A stretch of 64,000 nucleotides of DNA from Pseudomonas sp. RIT-562 (lineage in GTDB: Bacteria; Pseudomonadota; Gammaproteobacteria; Pseudomonadales; Pseudomonadaceae). Each line of letters begins with the position of its first letter. Positions within the stretch are counted from its first letter, which is position 1. The position numbers were made by a program, and so were the translations under genes. This document shows positions 42,071 to 53,314 of the stretch, in pieces. The stretch is from assembly GCF_026241895.1 (NCBI RefSeq), contig NZ_JAPJIV010000003.1:310001-374000 (forward strand). Direction: 5' to 3'. A model generated the notes under the pieces. It was given only the letters and a program-made list of their open reading frames with translations. It was not told the DNA's origin and did not search any database.

Positions 42071-42861
42071 GCGATCTCCCAGAAAATGACCAGCACATGC
42101 CGCTGGTTTCGCACCTCACCGAGTTGCGCACCCGCCTGCTGCGTTGCGTAGCGGCGATCTTCATCGTCTTCGCCGGGTTGTTCGCGTTCACCCAGCAGAT
42201 CTATACCTTCGTCTCCACGCCGCTGCGCCAATACTTGCCAGAAGGCGCGACGATGATCGCCACCGACGTGTCGTCGCCGTTCCTGACGCCGTTGAAGCTG
42301 ACGATGATGGTTTCGTTGTTCCTGGCGATCCCGGTGATCCTGCACCAGATCTGGGGCTTCATCGCGCCAGGCCTGTACAAGCACGAGAAACGCATCGCGG
42401 TGCCGTTGCTGATGTCCAGCATCCTGCTGTTCTACACCGGCATGGCGTTCGCCTATTACCTGGTGTTCCCGCTGATCTTCAAATTCTTCGCTGCCGCGAC
42501 TCCCGCCGGCGTGGAAATGATGACCGACATCACGAGTTACCTCGATTTTGTCATGACCCTGTTCTTCGCCTTTGGCGTGGCCTTCGAAATCCCCGTGGCC
42601 GTGGTGTTGCTGGTGTGGATCGGCGTGGTCGACGTCAAATACCTGAAGAAAATCCGCCCGTACGTGATCATTGGCTGCTTCGTGGTCGGCATGATCCTCA
42701 CGCCACCGGACATTTTCTCCCAGACCCTGCTCGCCATACCGATGTGGCTGCTGTTTGAGATCGGCATCCTGTTCGGCAGCCTGATCAGCAAGCGCGGTGA
42801 GCACCCGGACGACCAGCCGGCTGACGACTCCAACGACCAGCCGCCAGCGACCCAGCCGTGA
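42067..42861 (+). CDS. tatC: Sec-independent translocase subunit TatC
   Basis: Six-helix membrane protein that recognises twin-arginine signal peptides. It has 264 residues. The N-terminal motif [11 protein letters not shown] and [12 protein letters not shown] loop are the conserved signal-binding parts. The hydrophilic C-terminus is charged ([16 protein letters not shown]). Overlaps tatB and rsmE by four bases. Confidence 0.97.
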   Translation: MSDLPENDQHMPLVSHLTELRTRLLRCVAAIFIVFAGLFAFTQQIYTFVSTPLRQYLPEGATMIATDVSSPFLTPLKLTMMVSLFLAIPVILHQIWGFIAPGLYKHEKRIAVPLLMSSILLFYTGMAFAYYLVFPLIFKFFAAATPAGVEMMTDITSYLDFVMTLFFAFGVAFEIPVAVVLLVWIGVVDVKYLKKIRPYVIIGCFVVGMILTPPDIFSQTLLAIPMWLLFEIGILFGSLISKRGEHPDDQPADDSNDQPPATQP

Positions 42862-43565
42862 ACCTGCTGCTTCTCGAAGAAGCCGATTTCATTGCGGCCG
42901 ATCGGGTGATCCTGCGTGATCGCCGCCTGACCCACATGCAGGAAGTGCATCGTTCACAAGTTGGTGACAGCCTGCGAGTCGGCAGGATTGGCGGCCTCAT
43001 GGGGTCCGCCGAACTGTTGCGCCTGGATACTGCCGAAGCCGAATTGCGCGTTACCCTCGACCAGCCACCGCCGGCCAAGCTGCCCCTGACCATGGTGCTG
43101 GCCCTGCCACGCCCGAAAATGCTCCGCAGGGTGTTCCAGACCGTTGCGGCCATGGGCGTGCCGCGGATCATCCTGGTGAACAGCTATCGAGTCGAGAAGA
43201 GCTTCTGGCAAACGCCGTTCCTGGAGCCGGAAGCGATTCGCGAGCAATTGATCCTTGGCCTCGAACAGGCGCGGGACACTGTATTGCCGCAGATCACCAT
43301 CGAGAAGCGTTTCAAACCGTTCGTCGAAGACCGGCTGCCGGCAATCACGGAAGGCACCCTCGGCCTGGTTGGCCATCCCGGCAACTACCCGCCATGCCCC
43401 CGTGGCCTGGATGAAGCGGTGACCCTGGCAATCGGCCCGGAAGGTGGATGGATCCCTTACGAAATCGACCTGCTGGCCAAATCCGGCCTACAACCGGTGC
43501 AACTGGGCGACCGCATCCTGCGAGTGGAAACCGCCGTAACCGCGCTGCTGGCCCGCCTCTTCTAA
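42858..43565 (+). CDS. rsmE: 16S rRNA (uracil-1498-N3)-methyltransferase
   Basis: SPOUT methyltransferase that modifies U1498 of 16S rRNA. It has 235 residues, with an N-terminal PUA-like domain and a C-terminal knot domain ([13 protein letters not shown] and [16 protein letters not shown] motifs). Coupled to tatC by a four-base overlap; a REP D pair follows. Confidence 0.95.
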   Translation: MNLLLLEEADFIAADRVILRDRRLTHMQEVHRSQVGDSLRVGRIGGLMGSAELLRLDTAEAELRVTLDQPPPAKLPLTMVLALPRPKMLRRVFQTVAAMGVPRIILVNSYRVEKSFWQTPFLEPEAIREQLILGLEQARDTVLPQITIEKRFKPFVEDRLPAITEGTLGLVGHPGNYPPCPRGLDEAVTLAIGPEGGWIPYEIDLLAKSGLQPVQLGDRILRVETAVTALLARLF

Positions 43566-43583
43566 ACAGCACGAAATCTCCCC

Positions 43584-43666
43584 GTAGGAGCTGCCGCAGG
43601 CTGCGATCTTTTGATCTTGGCGCTGGTAAGTGCGCCAAAAGATCGCAGCCGTCGGCAGCTCCTACA
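43584..43666. repeat. REP pair, family D
   Basis: GTAGGAGCTGCCGCAGGCTG and its reverse complement with one mismatch, 18 bases past rsmE. The centre CTTGGCGC/GCGCCAA adds an inner hairpin. Confidence 0.88.
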
Positions 43667-43730
43667 GGTTCCGAGATACCTGCCGATACAACTCCCATAA
43701 AACCTACGTGTGGTTCGAGGGAGTTGCAGC

Positions 43731-45647
43731 ATGTACCAATCGCTAGCCGATAAACTGGGGAACGTCAGCGTCAATCGCAAACTGGGAGTCGGTTTCGGCT
43801 TGGTGTTGCTGCTGACCTGCCTGATTACCTTCACCGGCTGGACGGGCCTCAGCGGTGTGATGAGCCGGGGCGACAAGCTCGGCTTCATTTCCGGCCTGAT
43901 CGAGCTGAGCAAAGACCTGCGCATCGCCCGCCTCGACTACGACATGCATCGCGGCGAACAGGGCCCCGGAGCCGTCAACGACTTGCTCGGCCAACTGGAA
44001 ACCGGCCTGAGAACCGCTCGCAGCCTGATCGAACAACCTGCCGATGCGGCCATGGTCGACCAGCAACTGGCAGCCGTCGGTGAATACAAACGCGCCTTTG
44101 CCGACATGACCCAGGCAACCGCCGCGCGCGAAGATGCCAGGAGCAAACTCGGGGCCACCGCCGACAACGCCGTGGCGCAAGTCAGTGCAGTCGAGAAATC
44201 CCTGCTGCAAGGCGAGAGTGTTGCCGACTACAGCCAGGTCATTGAACTGAGCAAATTGCTCCAGCAAGCGCGCTACCAGGTTCGCGGCTACACCTACAGC
44301 GGCAAGGCCGAAGCCGAGCAGCCCGCGCTGGACGCCATCGACGCCGCCCTGAAAAGCCTCGACAGCCTTCCCGCCAAATTGCCTGAGCAGCACCTCGCCA
44401 ACCTGCAGCAGGCTACCGAGTCGCTGAAGGCCTACCGCGCCGCCGTCAGCCAGTTCCGCGACTCCCAGGTGGCAAACGCCACTGCGCTCAAACACATGAG
44501 CGCCCAGGGCGACATCCTGATCGACCTCAGCAAGAAGCTCACGGCTTCGCAGACCATCGTCCGCGACACCGACGCCGCACATGCGAAGAACCTGCTGTTG
44601 CTGGCCACCCTGCTCGCCTTGGCCTTCGGCCTGCTGGCCGCCTGGGCCATCACCCGCCAGATCGTCATACCGCTGAGCCAGACCCTCAAAGTCGCCGAGC
44701 GCATCGCCGCCGGTGACCTGACCCACAATCTGCTGTCTCGCCGCCAGGATGAGCTGGGCCAACTGCAGCGCGCCATTCAAAGCATGACCCAAGGCTTGCG
44801 CGAATTGATCAGCGGTATCAGCGACGGCGTCACACAAATCGCCAGCGCCGCCGAAGAGTTGTCGGCCGTCACCGAGCAGACCAGCGCCGGGGTCAACAGC
44901 CAGAAGGTCGAAACCGACCAGGTGGCAACTGCCATGAACGAAATGACCGCAACCGTGCAGGAAGTCGCGCGCAATGCCGAAGAGGCCTCCGAAGCCGCTG
45001 TGGCAGCCGACCAGCAGGCCCGCGAGGGTGACAAGGTAGTCGGCGAGGCCATCGCCCAGATCGAGCGTCTGGCGCTCGAAGTGGGCAATTCGACCGAGGC
45101 CATGGGCCATCTCAAACGCGAAAGCGACAAAATCGGCAGCGTCCTCGACGTGATCAAGTCTGTAGCCCAGCAAACCAACCTGCTGGCGCTTAACGCAGCT
45201 ATTGAAGCCGCCCGCGCCGGTGAAGCCGGACGTGGTTTTGCCGTAGTCGCCGACGAAGTCCGCAGCCTCGCCCAGCGCACCCAGAAGTCCACCGAGGAAA
45301 TCGAAGAGCTGATCGTTGGCCTGCAAGCTGGCACCCAGCAAGTGGCGACCATCATGGACAACAGCCGCAGCCTGACCGACAGCAGCGTCGAACTGACCCG
45401 CCGCGCCGGTGGTTCCCTGGAAAGCATCACCCGCACGGTTTCAGCGATCCAGTCGATGAACCAGCAAATCGCCGCGGCCGCCGAGCAACAAAGCGCGGTA
45501 GCGGAAGAGATCAATCGCAGCGTGTTGAATGTGCGGGACGTGTCCGAGCAGACCTCGGCGGCCAGCGAAGAGACCGCAGCGTCCAGTGTCGAGCTGGCGC
45601 GTCTTGGCACTCATCTGCAGATGCTGGTGGGGCGGTTCAAGGTCTGA
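43731..45647 (+). CDS. Methyl-accepting chemotaxis protein with HBM-type sensor domain
   Basis: Inner-membrane chemoreceptor signalling to CheA/CheW. I chose the ATG at 43731 (638 residues) because GAGGGAG precedes it; a GTG at 43710 is possible. TM1 is at about 19-39, a large all-helical periplasmic domain at about 40-286 (helical bimodular type, with [14 protein letters not shown] at the first turn), and TM2 at about 287-309. HAMP follows, then the signalling hairpin with the conserved tip near 470-515 ([19 protein letters not shown]). By gene order it probably matches the P. aeruginosa McpK receptor for 2-oxoglutarate, but the ligand is inferred. No C-terminal CheR-binding pentapeptide is visible. 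Confidence 0.92.
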   Translation: MYQSLADKLGNVSVNRKLGVGFGLVLLLTCLITFTGWTGLSGVMSRGDKLGFISGLIELSKDLRIARLDYDMHRGEQGPGAVNDLLGQLETGLRTARSLIEQPADAAMVDQQLAAVGEYKRAFADMTQATAAREDARSKLGATADNAVAQVSAVEKSLLQGESVADYSQVIELSKLLQQARYQVRGYTYSGKAEAEQPALDAIDAALKSLDSLPAKLPEQHLANLQQATESLKAYRAAVSQFRDSQVANATALKHMSAQGDILIDLSKKLTASQTIVRDTDAAHAKNLLLLATLLALAFGLLAAWAITRQIVIPLSQTLKVAERIAAGDLTHNLLSRRQDELGQLQRAIQSMTQGLRELISGISDGVTQIASAAEELSAVTEQTSAGVNSQKVETDQVATAMNEMTATVQEVARNAEEASEAAVAADQQAREGDKVVGEAIAQIERLALEVGNSTEAMGHLKRESDKIGSVLDVIKSVAQQTNLLALNAAIEAARAGEAGRGFAVVADEVRSLAQRTQKSTEEIEELIVGLQAGTQQVATIMDNSRSLTDSSVELTRRAGGSLESITRTVSAIQSMNQQIAAAAEQQSAVAEEINRSVLNVRDVSEQTSAASEETAASSVELARLGTHLQMLVGRFKV

Positions 45648-45660
45648 GTTGATGCGCATG

Positions 45661-45686
45661 CCTCGGTTCACACATGTGGACCGAGG
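45661..45686 (+). terminator. Hairpin after the chemoreceptor gene
   Basis: CCTCGGT...ACCGAGG with an inner CACA/TGTG pair forms an 11-bp stem with one mismatch, 13 bases past the stop. No T-run follows, so it is either a weak terminator or a stabilising hairpin. Confidence 0.5.
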
Positions 45687-45693
45687 TGATGTC

Positions 45694-45760
45694 ATCGCGA
45701 GCAGGCTCGCTCCTACATTGGAATGCGTTTCCCTGTAGGAGTGAGCCTGCTCGCGATGGC
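45694..45760. repeat. REP pair, family B (reverse then forward arm)
   Basis: The arms flank the spacer CATTGGAATGCGTTTCCC. It is almost identical to the pair at 47504, and the two copies bracket the ABC ATPase and permease genes. Confidence 0.9.
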
Positions 45761-45779
45761 GGCCGAAAGGCCGCCCCTG

Positions 45780-46514
45780 TCACAGAACCTGGCGCAAGAA
45801 GGCCTGCGCCCGCGGGTCCTTCGGCGCATCAAAGAACTCGGCTGGCGAGGCATCTTCCAACAACTTGCCGTGATCGAAGAACAACACCCGATCCGCCACT
45901 TCCCGCGCAAAACCCATTTCGTGTGTCACGCAGACCATGGTCATACCCTCCACGGCCAGGGTCTTCATCACGTCCAGCACCTCACCGACCATTTCCGGGT
46001 CCAGTGCCGAAGTCGGCTCATCGAACAGCATCACCTTCGGTTCCATCGCCAGCGCCCGGGCAATCGCCACGCGCTGTTGCTGACCGCCAGACAGGCGCGA
46101 CGGAAATTCGTTGGCCTTCTGCGCGATCCCGACTTTTTCCAGCAGCGCCATGGCCTTGGCCTCGCGCTCCTTCTTGCCGCGTTTGCGCACGACTTTCTGG
46201 GCGAGGCAGAGGTTTTCCAGCACGGTCATGTGCGGGAACAGGTTGAAATGCTGGAACACCATACCGACTTCACGGCGATAGGCATTGACGTCAGTTTTCG
46301 GGTCGGCCAGCTGCAGGCCGTCGATGCTCACCGAGCCTGAATCGAATTCCTCCAGACCGTTGAGGCAGCGCAGGAAGGTCGACTTGCCGGAACCGGACGG
46401 ACCGATCACGACCAGTACTTCGCCCTTGGCGACGGTCGTGCTGACGTTATCCACCGCACGCACCACCTGGCCACGGGTATCGAAGACTTTTACCAGATCG
46501 CGGACTTCAATCAC
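45780..46514 (-). CDS. Polar amino-acid ABC transporter, ATP-binding protein
   Basis: ATPase of an importer in the His/Gln/Glu family. It has Walker [10 protein letters not shown], signature [15 protein letters not shown] and Walker B with DEPTSALD. I prefer the GTG at 46514 (244 residues, [15 protein letters not shown]): a GGAGG ribosome site lies 10 bases upstream and its start overlaps the permease stop. A TTG at 46535 would add seven residues. The gene is last in a three-gene transporter set; the substrate is not readable. Confidence 0.92.
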   Translation of the reverse strand: MIEVRDLVKVFDTRGQVVRAVDNVSTTVAKGEVLVVIGPSGSGKSTFLRCLNGLEEFDSGSVSIDGLQLADPKTDVNAYRREVGMVFQHFNLFPHMTVLENLCLAQKVVRKRGKKEREAKAMALLEKVGIAQKANEFPSRLSGGQQQRVAIARALAMEPKVMLFDEPTSALDPEMVGEVLDVMKTLAVEGMTMVCVTHEMGFAREVADRVLFFDHGKLLEDASPAEFFDAPKDPRAQAFLRQVL

Positions 46515-47466
46515 TTTGCGCGAGCCTCCGCTCAAGCCGGCTGGCGATTTTCGACAGCGGCAGGTTGATCAACAGGTACAGGCCGGCGACGCAGAACAGG
46601 ATTTCGAACGGCGAGAACGAGGTGGTGATGACTTCCCGGCCGCTCTTGAGCAGCTCGGTAATGGCGATTACCGACACCAGCGAAGTGTCCTTGACCAGGC
46701 TGATGAACTGCCCGGCCAGCGGTGGCAACACTCGCTTGAACGCCTGCGGCAGGACCACATGACGCATCGACTGGCCGGCGCTCAAACCCAATGATCGAGC
46801 GGCCTCGTTTTGCCCGCGAGCAATCGACTGTACGCCGGACCGGATGATTTCCGCGACGTAGGCGCCGGTAAACAGCGACAGCGCGGCGATCCCGGCGAAT
46901 TCCCGGGACAGGTTCATCACGGTGCCGATGAAGAAATAGAAGATGAAAATCTGCACCAGCAGCGGCGTGCCGCGCACCAGTTCGACATAGATGGTCGACA
47001 GGTCGCGCAGGGTCGGATTGCTGGACAGCCGGCACAGGCCGGTCGCCAGGCCAATCAGCAGGCCGAGCACACCCGAGACCACCGACAGCCATAACGTGGT
47101 CCACAAGCCCCACAACAGCGGCCCTGCAGCCCAATGACGAGTAACGCCAACGACATCGCCTTCCGCCACGTCATCGCCCTGGGCGACTTGCAGGCTGTTC
47201 TCATCGACGATCAGGTGCTGCTCGTCGCCAGCGTCGTTGCGCAGGGTGACTTCAGCCTTGTCGCCCTTGCGCACCAGTTCGCTGACGGTGGAGATGTCGG
47301 CGGCACGCTGGGACTCTTCGGCGTGGTAGGCGAAGTATTGCGGCACACGATTCCAGCGCCATTCGTAGGACATCAGCGAGGTGGCGTAGTACAAGGCGCC
47401 GGCCAGGCCGATCAGCACCAGCACAGTTAAAACGTGCCAGGGCCATTGGGCTTTTTTCTGTTTCAT
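46507..47466 (-). CDS. Polar amino-acid ABC transporter, permease
   Basis: Inner-membrane permease of the HisM/GlnP type. It has 319 residues from the ATG at 47466. An N-terminal helix (about 10-30) is followed by a periplasmic insert of about 90 residues ([18 protein letters not shown]...), unusual for this family, then the transport domain with EEA-like loop [16 protein letters not shown]. Overlaps the ATPase gene by eight bases if that gene starts at GTG 46514. Confidence 0.92.
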   Translation of the reverse strand: MKQKKAQWPWHVLTVLVLIGLAGALYYATSLMSYEWRWNRVPQYFAYHAEESQRAADISTVSELVRKGDKAEVTLRNDAGDEQHLIVDENSLQVAQGDDVAEGDVVGVTRHWAAGPLLWGLWTTLWLSVVSGVLGLLIGLATGLCRLSSNPTLRDLSTIYVELVRGTPLLVQIFIFYFFIGTVMNLSREFAGIAALSLFTGAYVAEIIRSGVQSIARGQNEAARSLGLSAGQSMRHVVLPQAFKRVLPPLAGQFISLVKDTSLVSVIAITELLKSGREVITTSFSPFEILFCVAGLYLLINLPLSKIASRLERRLAQSD

Positions 47467-47503
47467 TGCAGGTTCCGGGATTTGTGTTGCCTTGGAGGCC
47501 GTC

Positions 47504-47570
47504 ATCGCGAGCAGGCTCACTCCTACATTGGAATGCGTTTCCCTGTAGGAGTGAGCCTGCTCGCGATGGC
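47504..47570. repeat. REP pair, family B (reverse then forward arm)
   Basis: Same arms and the same spacer CATTGGAATGCGTTTCCC as at 45694. It lies between the binding-protein and permease genes, so it may set different expression of the two. Confidence 0.9.
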
Positions 47571-47596
47571 GGCGACGCGGTCTAACTGAGCGCCGC

Positions 47597-48394
47597 TTAC
47601 TCCATGTCCTTCAGCCAAGCGGTGTCCTTGAACCACTTGTCATGGATGCGATCGTAGGTGCCGTCTTCGTGGATCTGGTGCAGGAAGTTGTTGATGAAGT
47701 TGAGGCTGTCGTAGTCGCCCTTCTTCAGGCCAAAGACCAGCGGCTCGTAGGTGAACGGCTTATCGAGGAATACCAGCTTGCCAGCACCGACCTTGTTCAC
47801 CGCTACCACGTTGTACGGCGCGTCGTAGATAAAGGCATCGGCCTTGCCGTTGACCACGTCGAGCACGGCTTCCTGCTCGTTGTCGTAGCCGTGGTACTTG
47901 GCCTTGGAGATCAGTTTCTTCGCGACCATCTCGCCAGTGGTGCCGAGCTTGGAGGTGATGCGGTAGTCCGCGGTGTTCAGGTCTTTATAGGACTTGATGG
48001 TGCCTTCCAGCTCCTTGCGGATCAGCAGGGTCTGGCCAACGACGATGAAGGGGTCGCTGAAATTCAGGCGCAGATTACGCTCCTGGGTCAGGGTCATGCC
48101 GCTGCCGATCATGTCGAACTTGTCGGTCATCAGGGCCGGGATGATGCCGTCGTAGCCGGTGGATACCAGCTCCAACTTGACGCCCATGGCCTTGGTCATG
48201 GCTTTGAGGATGTCGACTTCGAAACCGATGATTTCGCCGCGCTTGTTGGTCATTTCAAACGGCATGTAGGTCGGGTCCATCCCGACTTTCAACGTGCCGC
48301 GCTTGACCGCGTCATCGATGGCACCGGCCTGCGCCGTGCCGACTGCAACCAGTGCCGTGACGCCGACCAGCAGCATCGAAAGATACTTCTTCAT
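47597..48394 (-). CDS. Amino-acid ABC transporter, periplasmic binding protein
   Basis: Family 3 solute-binding protein. The ATG at 48394 (265 residues) sits seven bases past GGGGA; an ATG three bases upstream is equally possible. A signal peptide of 23 residues ends TAQA. The core has the ligand-site sequence LKVGMDPTYMPFEM and the FSDPF motif. First gene of the transporter set; permease and ATPase follow after a REP pair. In P. aeruginosa a matching set lies beside the same chemoreceptor. Substrate unknown. Confidence 0.92.
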   Translation of the reverse strand: MKKYLSMLLVGVTALVAVGTAQAGAIDDAVKRGTLKVGMDPTYMPFEMTNKRGEIIGFEVDILKAMTKAMGVKLELVSTGYDGIIPALMTDKFDMIGSGMTLTQERNLRLNFSDPFIVVGQTLLIRKELEGTIKSYKDLNTADYRITSKLGTTGEMVAKKLISKAKYHGYDNEQEAVLDVVNGKADAFIYDAPYNVVAVNKVGAGKLVFLDKPFTYEPLVFGLKKGDYDSLNFINNFLHQIHEDGTYDRIHDKWFKDTAWLKDME

Positions 48395-48439
48395 CATCAA
48401 GTCCCCAAAACCATTGCGTTATGAGGCGCGCAAACGGCG

Positions 48440-48457
48440 GGTTTCCCTGGGGAAACC
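48440..48457 (-). promoter_or_regulatory. 18-bp palindrome upstream of the binding-protein gene
   Basis: GGTTTCCC-TG-GGGAAACC, a perfect 8-bp inverted repeat about 45 bases before the ATG. It could be an operator or a leader hairpin. No regulator is recognised. Confidence 0.5.
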
Positions 48458-48544
48458 GGCAGATACGAACAGAAAGTTGTCCGGGCGCACCAATTCGGGG
48501 ACGGATGCTATCGCAGCCTTGGGGGATTTGTTAGACGCAAAAAG

Positions 48545-48575
48545 CAAAAGATCGCAGCCTTCGGCAGCTGCTACA
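48545..48575. repeat. Single REP D arm
   Basis: AAAAGATCGCAGCCTTCGGC followed by AGCTGCTACA matches one arm of the D pairs at 31907 and 43584, with no partner arm nearby. Confidence 0.7.
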
Positions 48576-48583
48576 GAAATACC

Positions 48584-48612
48584 AAAAAAAACCCCGCTTT
48601 CGCGGGGTTTTC
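48584..48612 (-). terminator. Intrinsic terminator of opgH
   Basis: An 8-bp stem AACCCCGC / GCGGGGTT (48590-48597 and 48602-48609) with a T-run on the minus strand, just past the opgH stop. An A-run and T-run on both sides would let it work both ways. Confidence 0.85.
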
Positions 48613-48616
48613 TTCT

Positions 48617-51187
48617 TTACGCCAACTGAGGCTGCACGCTCAGCGGTTTAAGCGGTAACAACGGGGCATGTGGATCGGCTTTCACCGATTTACGCCAGGC
48701 TTCCAGCCACTCGGGGTGACCTTCGTTCCAGATCTGCTCGTGCAGACGAGCCAAAGCCACCGGATCACTGAGCAGCTGCACGCGCTCGTTGTTGTTCAGG
48801 CCGTCCGGCCCTACTTTCAAGGCGTGGCGCACTCGCTCGATACGCAGCCACTCGATCGGCTCGGCCTGACCATGGCGGGAGGTCGCCAGCGAACACGCCA
48901 GGGCGTTTTGCTGCGGGTCCACCACTGCCCGGACAAAGCCGTCGTTCAGTGCGTGATAGCGGTTTTCGTGGGTGTACTGGTCAGTCGCCAGCAATGCCTG
49001 GGGCGGATTGTATTCCTCAGGGATCAGGAACAGGCTCTCGTCACGCGACTTGAGGCCCAGGCCTACCCGGCTGGAAATCACCGAAACCGGGATCGACAAC
49101 ATCAACGAACCGACGATCGGCACCAGCCACCACAGGAAGCTTGGGTTCAGCCAGATCACCAGCAGCGCCCAGAGGAAACCCAGCAGGGTTTGTGGACCGT
49201 GGCGCTTGACCGCCTCGCTCCATGGCGTGGAGTCATCGTCACGCTGTGGCGAATTCCAGGTCGCGGCCCAGCCGAGGAACGCGGCAAGCACAAAACGGGT
49301 GTGGAAAATCATCCGCACCGGCGCCAGCAGCATGGAGAACAACATCTCCAGCAGCATCGACAAGGTCACCTTGAACTTGCCTCCGAACTCTTTCGCGCCC
49401 TTGGCCCAGATCAGGATGATGCTCAGCAACTTCGGCAGGAACAGCAGCACGATAGTGGTCGAGAACAGCGCGACCGCTTTGTCCGGATGCCATTGCGGCC
49501 ATAACGGATACAGCTGGCGCGGCTCCATGAAGTACTGCGGCTCCATCAGGGTGTTGACCGCCAGCAGCGCAGTCGACAACACCAGGAAGAAGAACCACAG
49601 CGGCGCCGATAGGTATGACATCACCCCCGTCAGGAATACCGCGCGGTGAACCGGGTGCATGCCCTTGACCAGGAACAGGCGGAAGTTCATCAGGTTACCG
49701 TGGCACCAGCGACGGTCACGCTTGAGTTCATCCAGCAAGTTCGGCGGCAGTTCTTCGTAACTGCCCGGCAAATCGTAGGCAATCCACACGCCCCAGCCGG
49801 CACGGCGCATCAGCGCAGCTTCGACGAAGTCGTGGGACAGAATCGCACCCGCGAACGCACCTTTACCGGGCAACGGCGCCAAGGCGCAGTGCTCGATGAA
49901 CGGCTTCATGCGAATGATCGCGTTGTGGCCCCAATAGTGGGATTCGCCCAGCTGCCAGAAGTGCAGGCCAGCGGTGAACAGCGGGCCGTACACGCGGGTG
50001 GCGAACTGCTGCATGCGTGCATACAGCGTGTCCATGCCCGATGCGCGTGGCGCGGTCTGGATGATCCCGGCGTCCGGGGTCGCTTCCATCAGGCGTACCA
50101 GACTGGTCAGGCATTCGCCGCTCATCACCGAGTCGGCGTCGAGTACGACCATGTACTTGTAGTCACCACCCCAGCGACGGCAGAAGTCGTCGAGGTTGCC
50201 GCTCTTGCGCTTGACGCGACGACGGCGGCGGCGATAGAAGATCTTGCCAAAGCCCTTGGCCTCACGGCACACGTCCAGCCACGCCTGCTGTTCGGCTACG
50301 CAGATATCGGCATCGTTACTGTCGCTGAGCACAAAGAAGTCGAACCGATCGAGTTCACCCGTGGCCGCGACCGACTCGAAGGTCGCCCGCAACCCGGCAA
50401 ACACCCGCGGCACGTCTTCGTTGCAGATCGGCATGACCAGCGCGGTGCGCGCATCCTTGGCGATCGGCTCGTTACCGGCACTTTTACCAGAAATACGGTA
50501 TTTGTCATGCCCGGTGAGCAGCTCGAGGAAGCCCATCAGTGCTGTCCAGAACCCGGCAGACACCCAGCAGAACAGAATCCCGAACAGAATCAGGATGCTG
50601 GTTTGCAACGCATACGGCAGCACTTGCGTGGCCGTCTGCAGCAGCGGTTGGTGCAGGACTTCGTTGAGGTCGACGAACGACCAACCCTGATACGGCATGA
50701 TGCCTTTCATATACCAGCCGGCGACAATCGTCTGGCCGAGCATCAGCACCAAAAGGATGTAGCGACGGATCGAACCGACGGTGCGCCAGCGAGCAGCCGG
50801 CAGCACGCGCTCATCCTTCGGCGGGGCCGGTGGATTGGTGCGGCCGGTCAGCCGGCGCCAGCCACGCACCAGAATATTGGTGCGCCATGGCTCCGGCACG
50901 ACCTTGGTCCGACGGATCGGCGGGGTCGCCTTGAGGCAAACCCGACCGCTGGCGTCGAGCGCCAGCATTTCCGCGTCTTCCAGCTCTTCGGCCGTGTTCA
51001 AGGTCAGGCGCTTGCCGACCGAGGCCTGGGCGGCCTCGCTCGGCGCGTCGAACGTCGAAGACGACAGACGCTGGTGCAGTTCGCTGAAGGACTGGCAGCC
51101 CGCGAGTTCCGCGCGCTGCTGGTCGGTCATCGGCAGATGCGCCAGATACTCGGCAAGAGTCTCTGGCTGTACTTGAGAATTACTCAT
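48617..51187 (-). CDS. opgH: Glucans biosynthesis glucosyltransferase OpgH
   Basis: Inner-membrane GT2 enzyme that makes the beta-1,2-glucan backbone of osmoregulated periplasmic glucans from UDP-glucose. It has 856 residues with about eight membrane helices. The GT2 domain (about 240-500) carries DSNDAD, the DxD in [19 protein letters not shown] and an R-x-x-R-W motif RDRRWCHGN. Its start overlaps the opgG stop by eight bases. Confidence 0.96.
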   Translation of the reverse strand: MSNSQVQPETLAEYLAHLPMTDQQRAELAGCQSFSELHQRLSSSTFDAPSEAAQASVGKRLTLNTAEELEDAEMLALDASGRVCLKATPPIRRTKVVPEPWRTNILVRGWRRLTGRTNPPAPPKDERVLPAARWRTVGSIRRYILLVLMLGQTIVAGWYMKGIMPYQGWSFVDLNEVLHQPLLQTATQVLPYALQTSILILFGILFCWVSAGFWTALMGFLELLTGHDKYRISGKSAGNEPIAKDARTALVMPICNEDVPRVFAGLRATFESVAATGELDRFDFFVLSDSNDADICVAEQQAWLDVCREAKGFGKIFYRRRRRRVKRKSGNLDDFCRRWGGDYKYMVVLDADSVMSGECLTSLVRLMEATPDAGIIQTAPRASGMDTLYARMQQFATRVYGPLFTAGLHFWQLGESHYWGHNAIIRMKPFIEHCALAPLPGKGAFAGAILSHDFVEAALMRRAGWGVWIAYDLPGSYEELPPNLLDELKRDRRWCHGNLMNFRLFLVKGMHPVHRAVFLTGVMSYLSAPLWFFFLVLSTALLAVNTLMEPQYFMEPRQLYPLWPQWHPDKAVALFSTTIVLLFLPKLLSIILIWAKGAKEFGGKFKVTLSMLLEMLFSMLLAPVRMIFHTRFVLAAFLGWAATWNSPQRDDDSTPWSEAVKRHGPQTLLGFLWALLVIWLNPSFLWWLVPIVGSLMLSIPVSVISSRVGLGLKSRDESLFLIPEEYNPPQALLATDQYTHENRYHALNDGFVRAVVDPQQNALACSLATSRHGQAEPIEWLRIERVRHALKVGPDGLNNNERVQLLSDPVALARLHEQIWNEGHPEWLEAWRKSVKADPHAPLLPLKPLSVQPQLA

Positions 51188-52994
51188 CGGCAGGCAACTG
51201 GTAGCTCCAGGTCTCGGTCAGGACTTCTTCAGTCGGTGCCGATTCCGGTGTGGCTGGGGCCGCGTCGGCAGCGGCAGGCTGCTTGGCGTCTTTGTTGTCC
51301 TTGTTGGAGCTCTCCGCCGCCGGCTTGGCATCAGCCTGCTTGGCCTCTGCGAGCTTGGCTTCCTTGTCCGCCTTCTCCTGCTGCTTGGCGGCGACCTTGT
51401 CGGCTTTGGCCACGGAGGAGTTGGAGGCAGGCAGCGAAGTCTTCGCCAGATCCGCAGGCACGATGTTCTGCACCAGGGCCGCACGCATCTCGGTGGACTT
51501 GCTCGGATCCTTGATTTTCATCCGCAGCGTCAGGCGCCAGCCCTTGGTTTCAGGGTTGTAGCGCACGCTATTCTCGACCAGTTCGGCGTTGTCACCGACG
51601 CTGACCTGACTGCGAACGTCAGTCTCTGGCGCCAGGGCTGCCAGGGACGGGCCTTCGAAATCCACCAGGTAGGCAACGCTGCCGTCCGGCTGACGGATCA
51701 GGTTGGACTGCTTGACGTCGCCGGTGGAACGCAGGGTCTGGCTGACCCAAGCGCTATCCGGAGCGTGCAGCGCAGCTTCGTCGATGGTCCAGTGCAGGCG
51801 ATAGGCGACATCCAGCGGCTGACCAGGCTCAGGCAGTTTTTCCGGACTCCAGAAAGCCACGATGTTGTCGTTGGTTTCATCGGCAGTCGGGATTTCCACG
51901 AGGTCTACGGAGCCCTTGCCCCAATCACCTTGTGGCTCGATCCAGGCACTAGGACGCTTGTCGTAGCGGTCGTCGAGGTCTTCATAGTGGCTGAAGTCGC
52001 GACCACGTTGCAGCAGGCCGAAACCGCGCGGGTTCTCTACTGCGAAATTGCTGACAGCCAGGTGTTTAGGGTTGTTCAGTGGACGCCAGATCCACTCGCC
52101 GTTGCCGGCATGGATCGCCAGGCCGCTCGAATCGTGCAGTTCGCGACGATAGTTGAGCACTTTGGATGGCTGGTTCGCGCCGAACAGGAACATGCTGGTC
52201 AGTGGAGCGATGCCCAGCTTGGTGACCTTGTCACGCAGGTACATCTGCGCCTTGACGTCGACGATGGTATCGCTGCCCGGACGCAGGGTCAGGCGGTAGG
52301 CACCGGTCGCACGAGGGGAATCGAGCAGCGCGAAGATCACCAGGTGCTTGTCACCCGGTTTTGGCTGTTGAATCCAGAACTCGGTGAAACGCGGGAATTC
52401 TTCGCCGGACGGCAACGCGGTATCGATGGCCATGCCGCGAGCGGACAAGCCATAGGTGTGACCCTTGCCGACGACGCGGAAGTAGCTCGCGCCCAGCATG
52501 GTCATGATCTCGTCTTGCTTGTCGGCCTTGTTGATCGGGTACAGCACACGGAAACCGGCATAACCCAGCTGCTCAGTGGCCTTCGGATCGAACTTGACAT
52601 CGCCAAAATCGAAACGACTTGGGTCGTATTTGATCTCTTCGACGGTGTTAGCCGTGATTTCGTTGATTTTCACCGGAGTATCGAAGTGCATGCCCTGGTG
52701 ATAGAACGAGAGTTTGAACGGGGTCTTCTGATCGGCCCATTCGGCTTTCTCGGTGCGGAAACGAATTTTCTGATAATCCGCGAATTTCATTTCACGGAAT
52801 TCGTTCGGCAGATTACTGCGCGGGGCTTCGTACTTCTGCCCGGCCAGCTCTTTTGCCTTGGCCGACACATCATCCAGACTGAAAGCCCAAAGCTGGCCGG
52901 CGCTGAGCAGGCAGAGCAGTGCAGAGCCCGCTACCAGAGCGCTTCGTAGCCGTTTGGCAGACAATTTTGGTGCAATACAGGGACTAACAATCAC
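51180..52994 (-). CDS. opgG: Glucans biosynthesis protein OpgG (periplasmic)
   Basis: Periplasmic protein that modifies or branches the glucan backbone. I chose the GTG at 52994 (604 residues), which has GAGG seven bases upstream; a TTG at 53021 lacks one. The signal peptide is about 37 residues (ending QLWA). The beta-sandwich domain begins [15 protein letters not shown]. Near residues 505-590 there is a low-complexity Ala/Lys/Glu stretch ([19 protein letters not shown]) before the final strand [11 protein letters not shown]. This makes the protein longer than the E. coli OpgG I know of. Confidence 0.95.
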   Translation of the reverse strand: MIVSPCIAPKLSAKRLRSALVAGSALLCLLSAGQLWAFSLDDVSAKAKELAGQKYEAPRSNLPNEFREMKFADYQKIRFRTEKAEWADQKTPFKLSFYHQGMHFDTPVKINEITANTVEEIKYDPSRFDFGDVKFDPKATEQLGYAGFRVLYPINKADKQDEIMTMLGASYFRVVGKGHTYGLSARGMAIDTALPSGEEFPRFTEFWIQQPKPGDKHLVIFALLDSPRATGAYRLTLRPGSDTIVDVKAQMYLRDKVTKLGIAPLTSMFLFGANQPSKVLNYRRELHDSSGLAIHAGNGEWIWRPLNNPKHLAVSNFAVENPRGFGLLQRGRDFSHYEDLDDRYDKRPSAWIEPQGDWGKGSVDLVEIPTADETNDNIVAFWSPEKLPEPGQPLDVAYRLHWTIDEAALHAPDSAWVSQTLRSTGDVKQSNLIRQPDGSVAYLVDFEGPSLAALAPETDVRSQVSVGDNAELVENSVRYNPETKGWRLTLRMKIKDPSKSTEMRAALVQNIVPADLAKTSLPASNSSVAKADKVAAKQQEKADKEAKLAEAKQADAKPAAESSNKDNKDAKQPAAADAAPATPESAPTEEVLTETWSYQLPADE

Positions 52995-53314
52995 GAGCAA
53001 CCCTCGCCGAAAACAGATCAAAAAACCAACGGCCAGTTAAAGTGCTGTGAGGTAAACGGCGTTAAAAAACCGCCCCTACAGACCACTCTTGCCAAGTTGG
53101 CGAGCATTGTTCCGACTCCCATGGGGCGAAATGATTCCCCAACAGGCCCAGGACAAGTCTCTACCTAAGTCAAAACGGACCAACGAACGCTGATCCCCGT
53201 AGCGCGCGATTATCTAGTAGGCCGCGTTACAACGCATCAGGGGTAACAAAGTATTTATCGCGAAAAACGCCTGTTTCCGCTCGAAAAGCGCTTAAAAAGT
53301 TGTTTCAAGCGCTT
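52995..53314. other. 320-bp region upstream of opgG
   Basis: It holds the opgG leader, a GGCGTT/AACCGCC imperfect hairpin near 53057-53075 and the dtd 3' hairpin at 53285-53315. I find no gene and no convincing promoter hexamer pair. Confidence 0.5.

Noticed and set aside
49646..51514. 622-codon open frame opposite opgH
   Set aside because: Antisense shadow of opgH; no domain or ribosome site.
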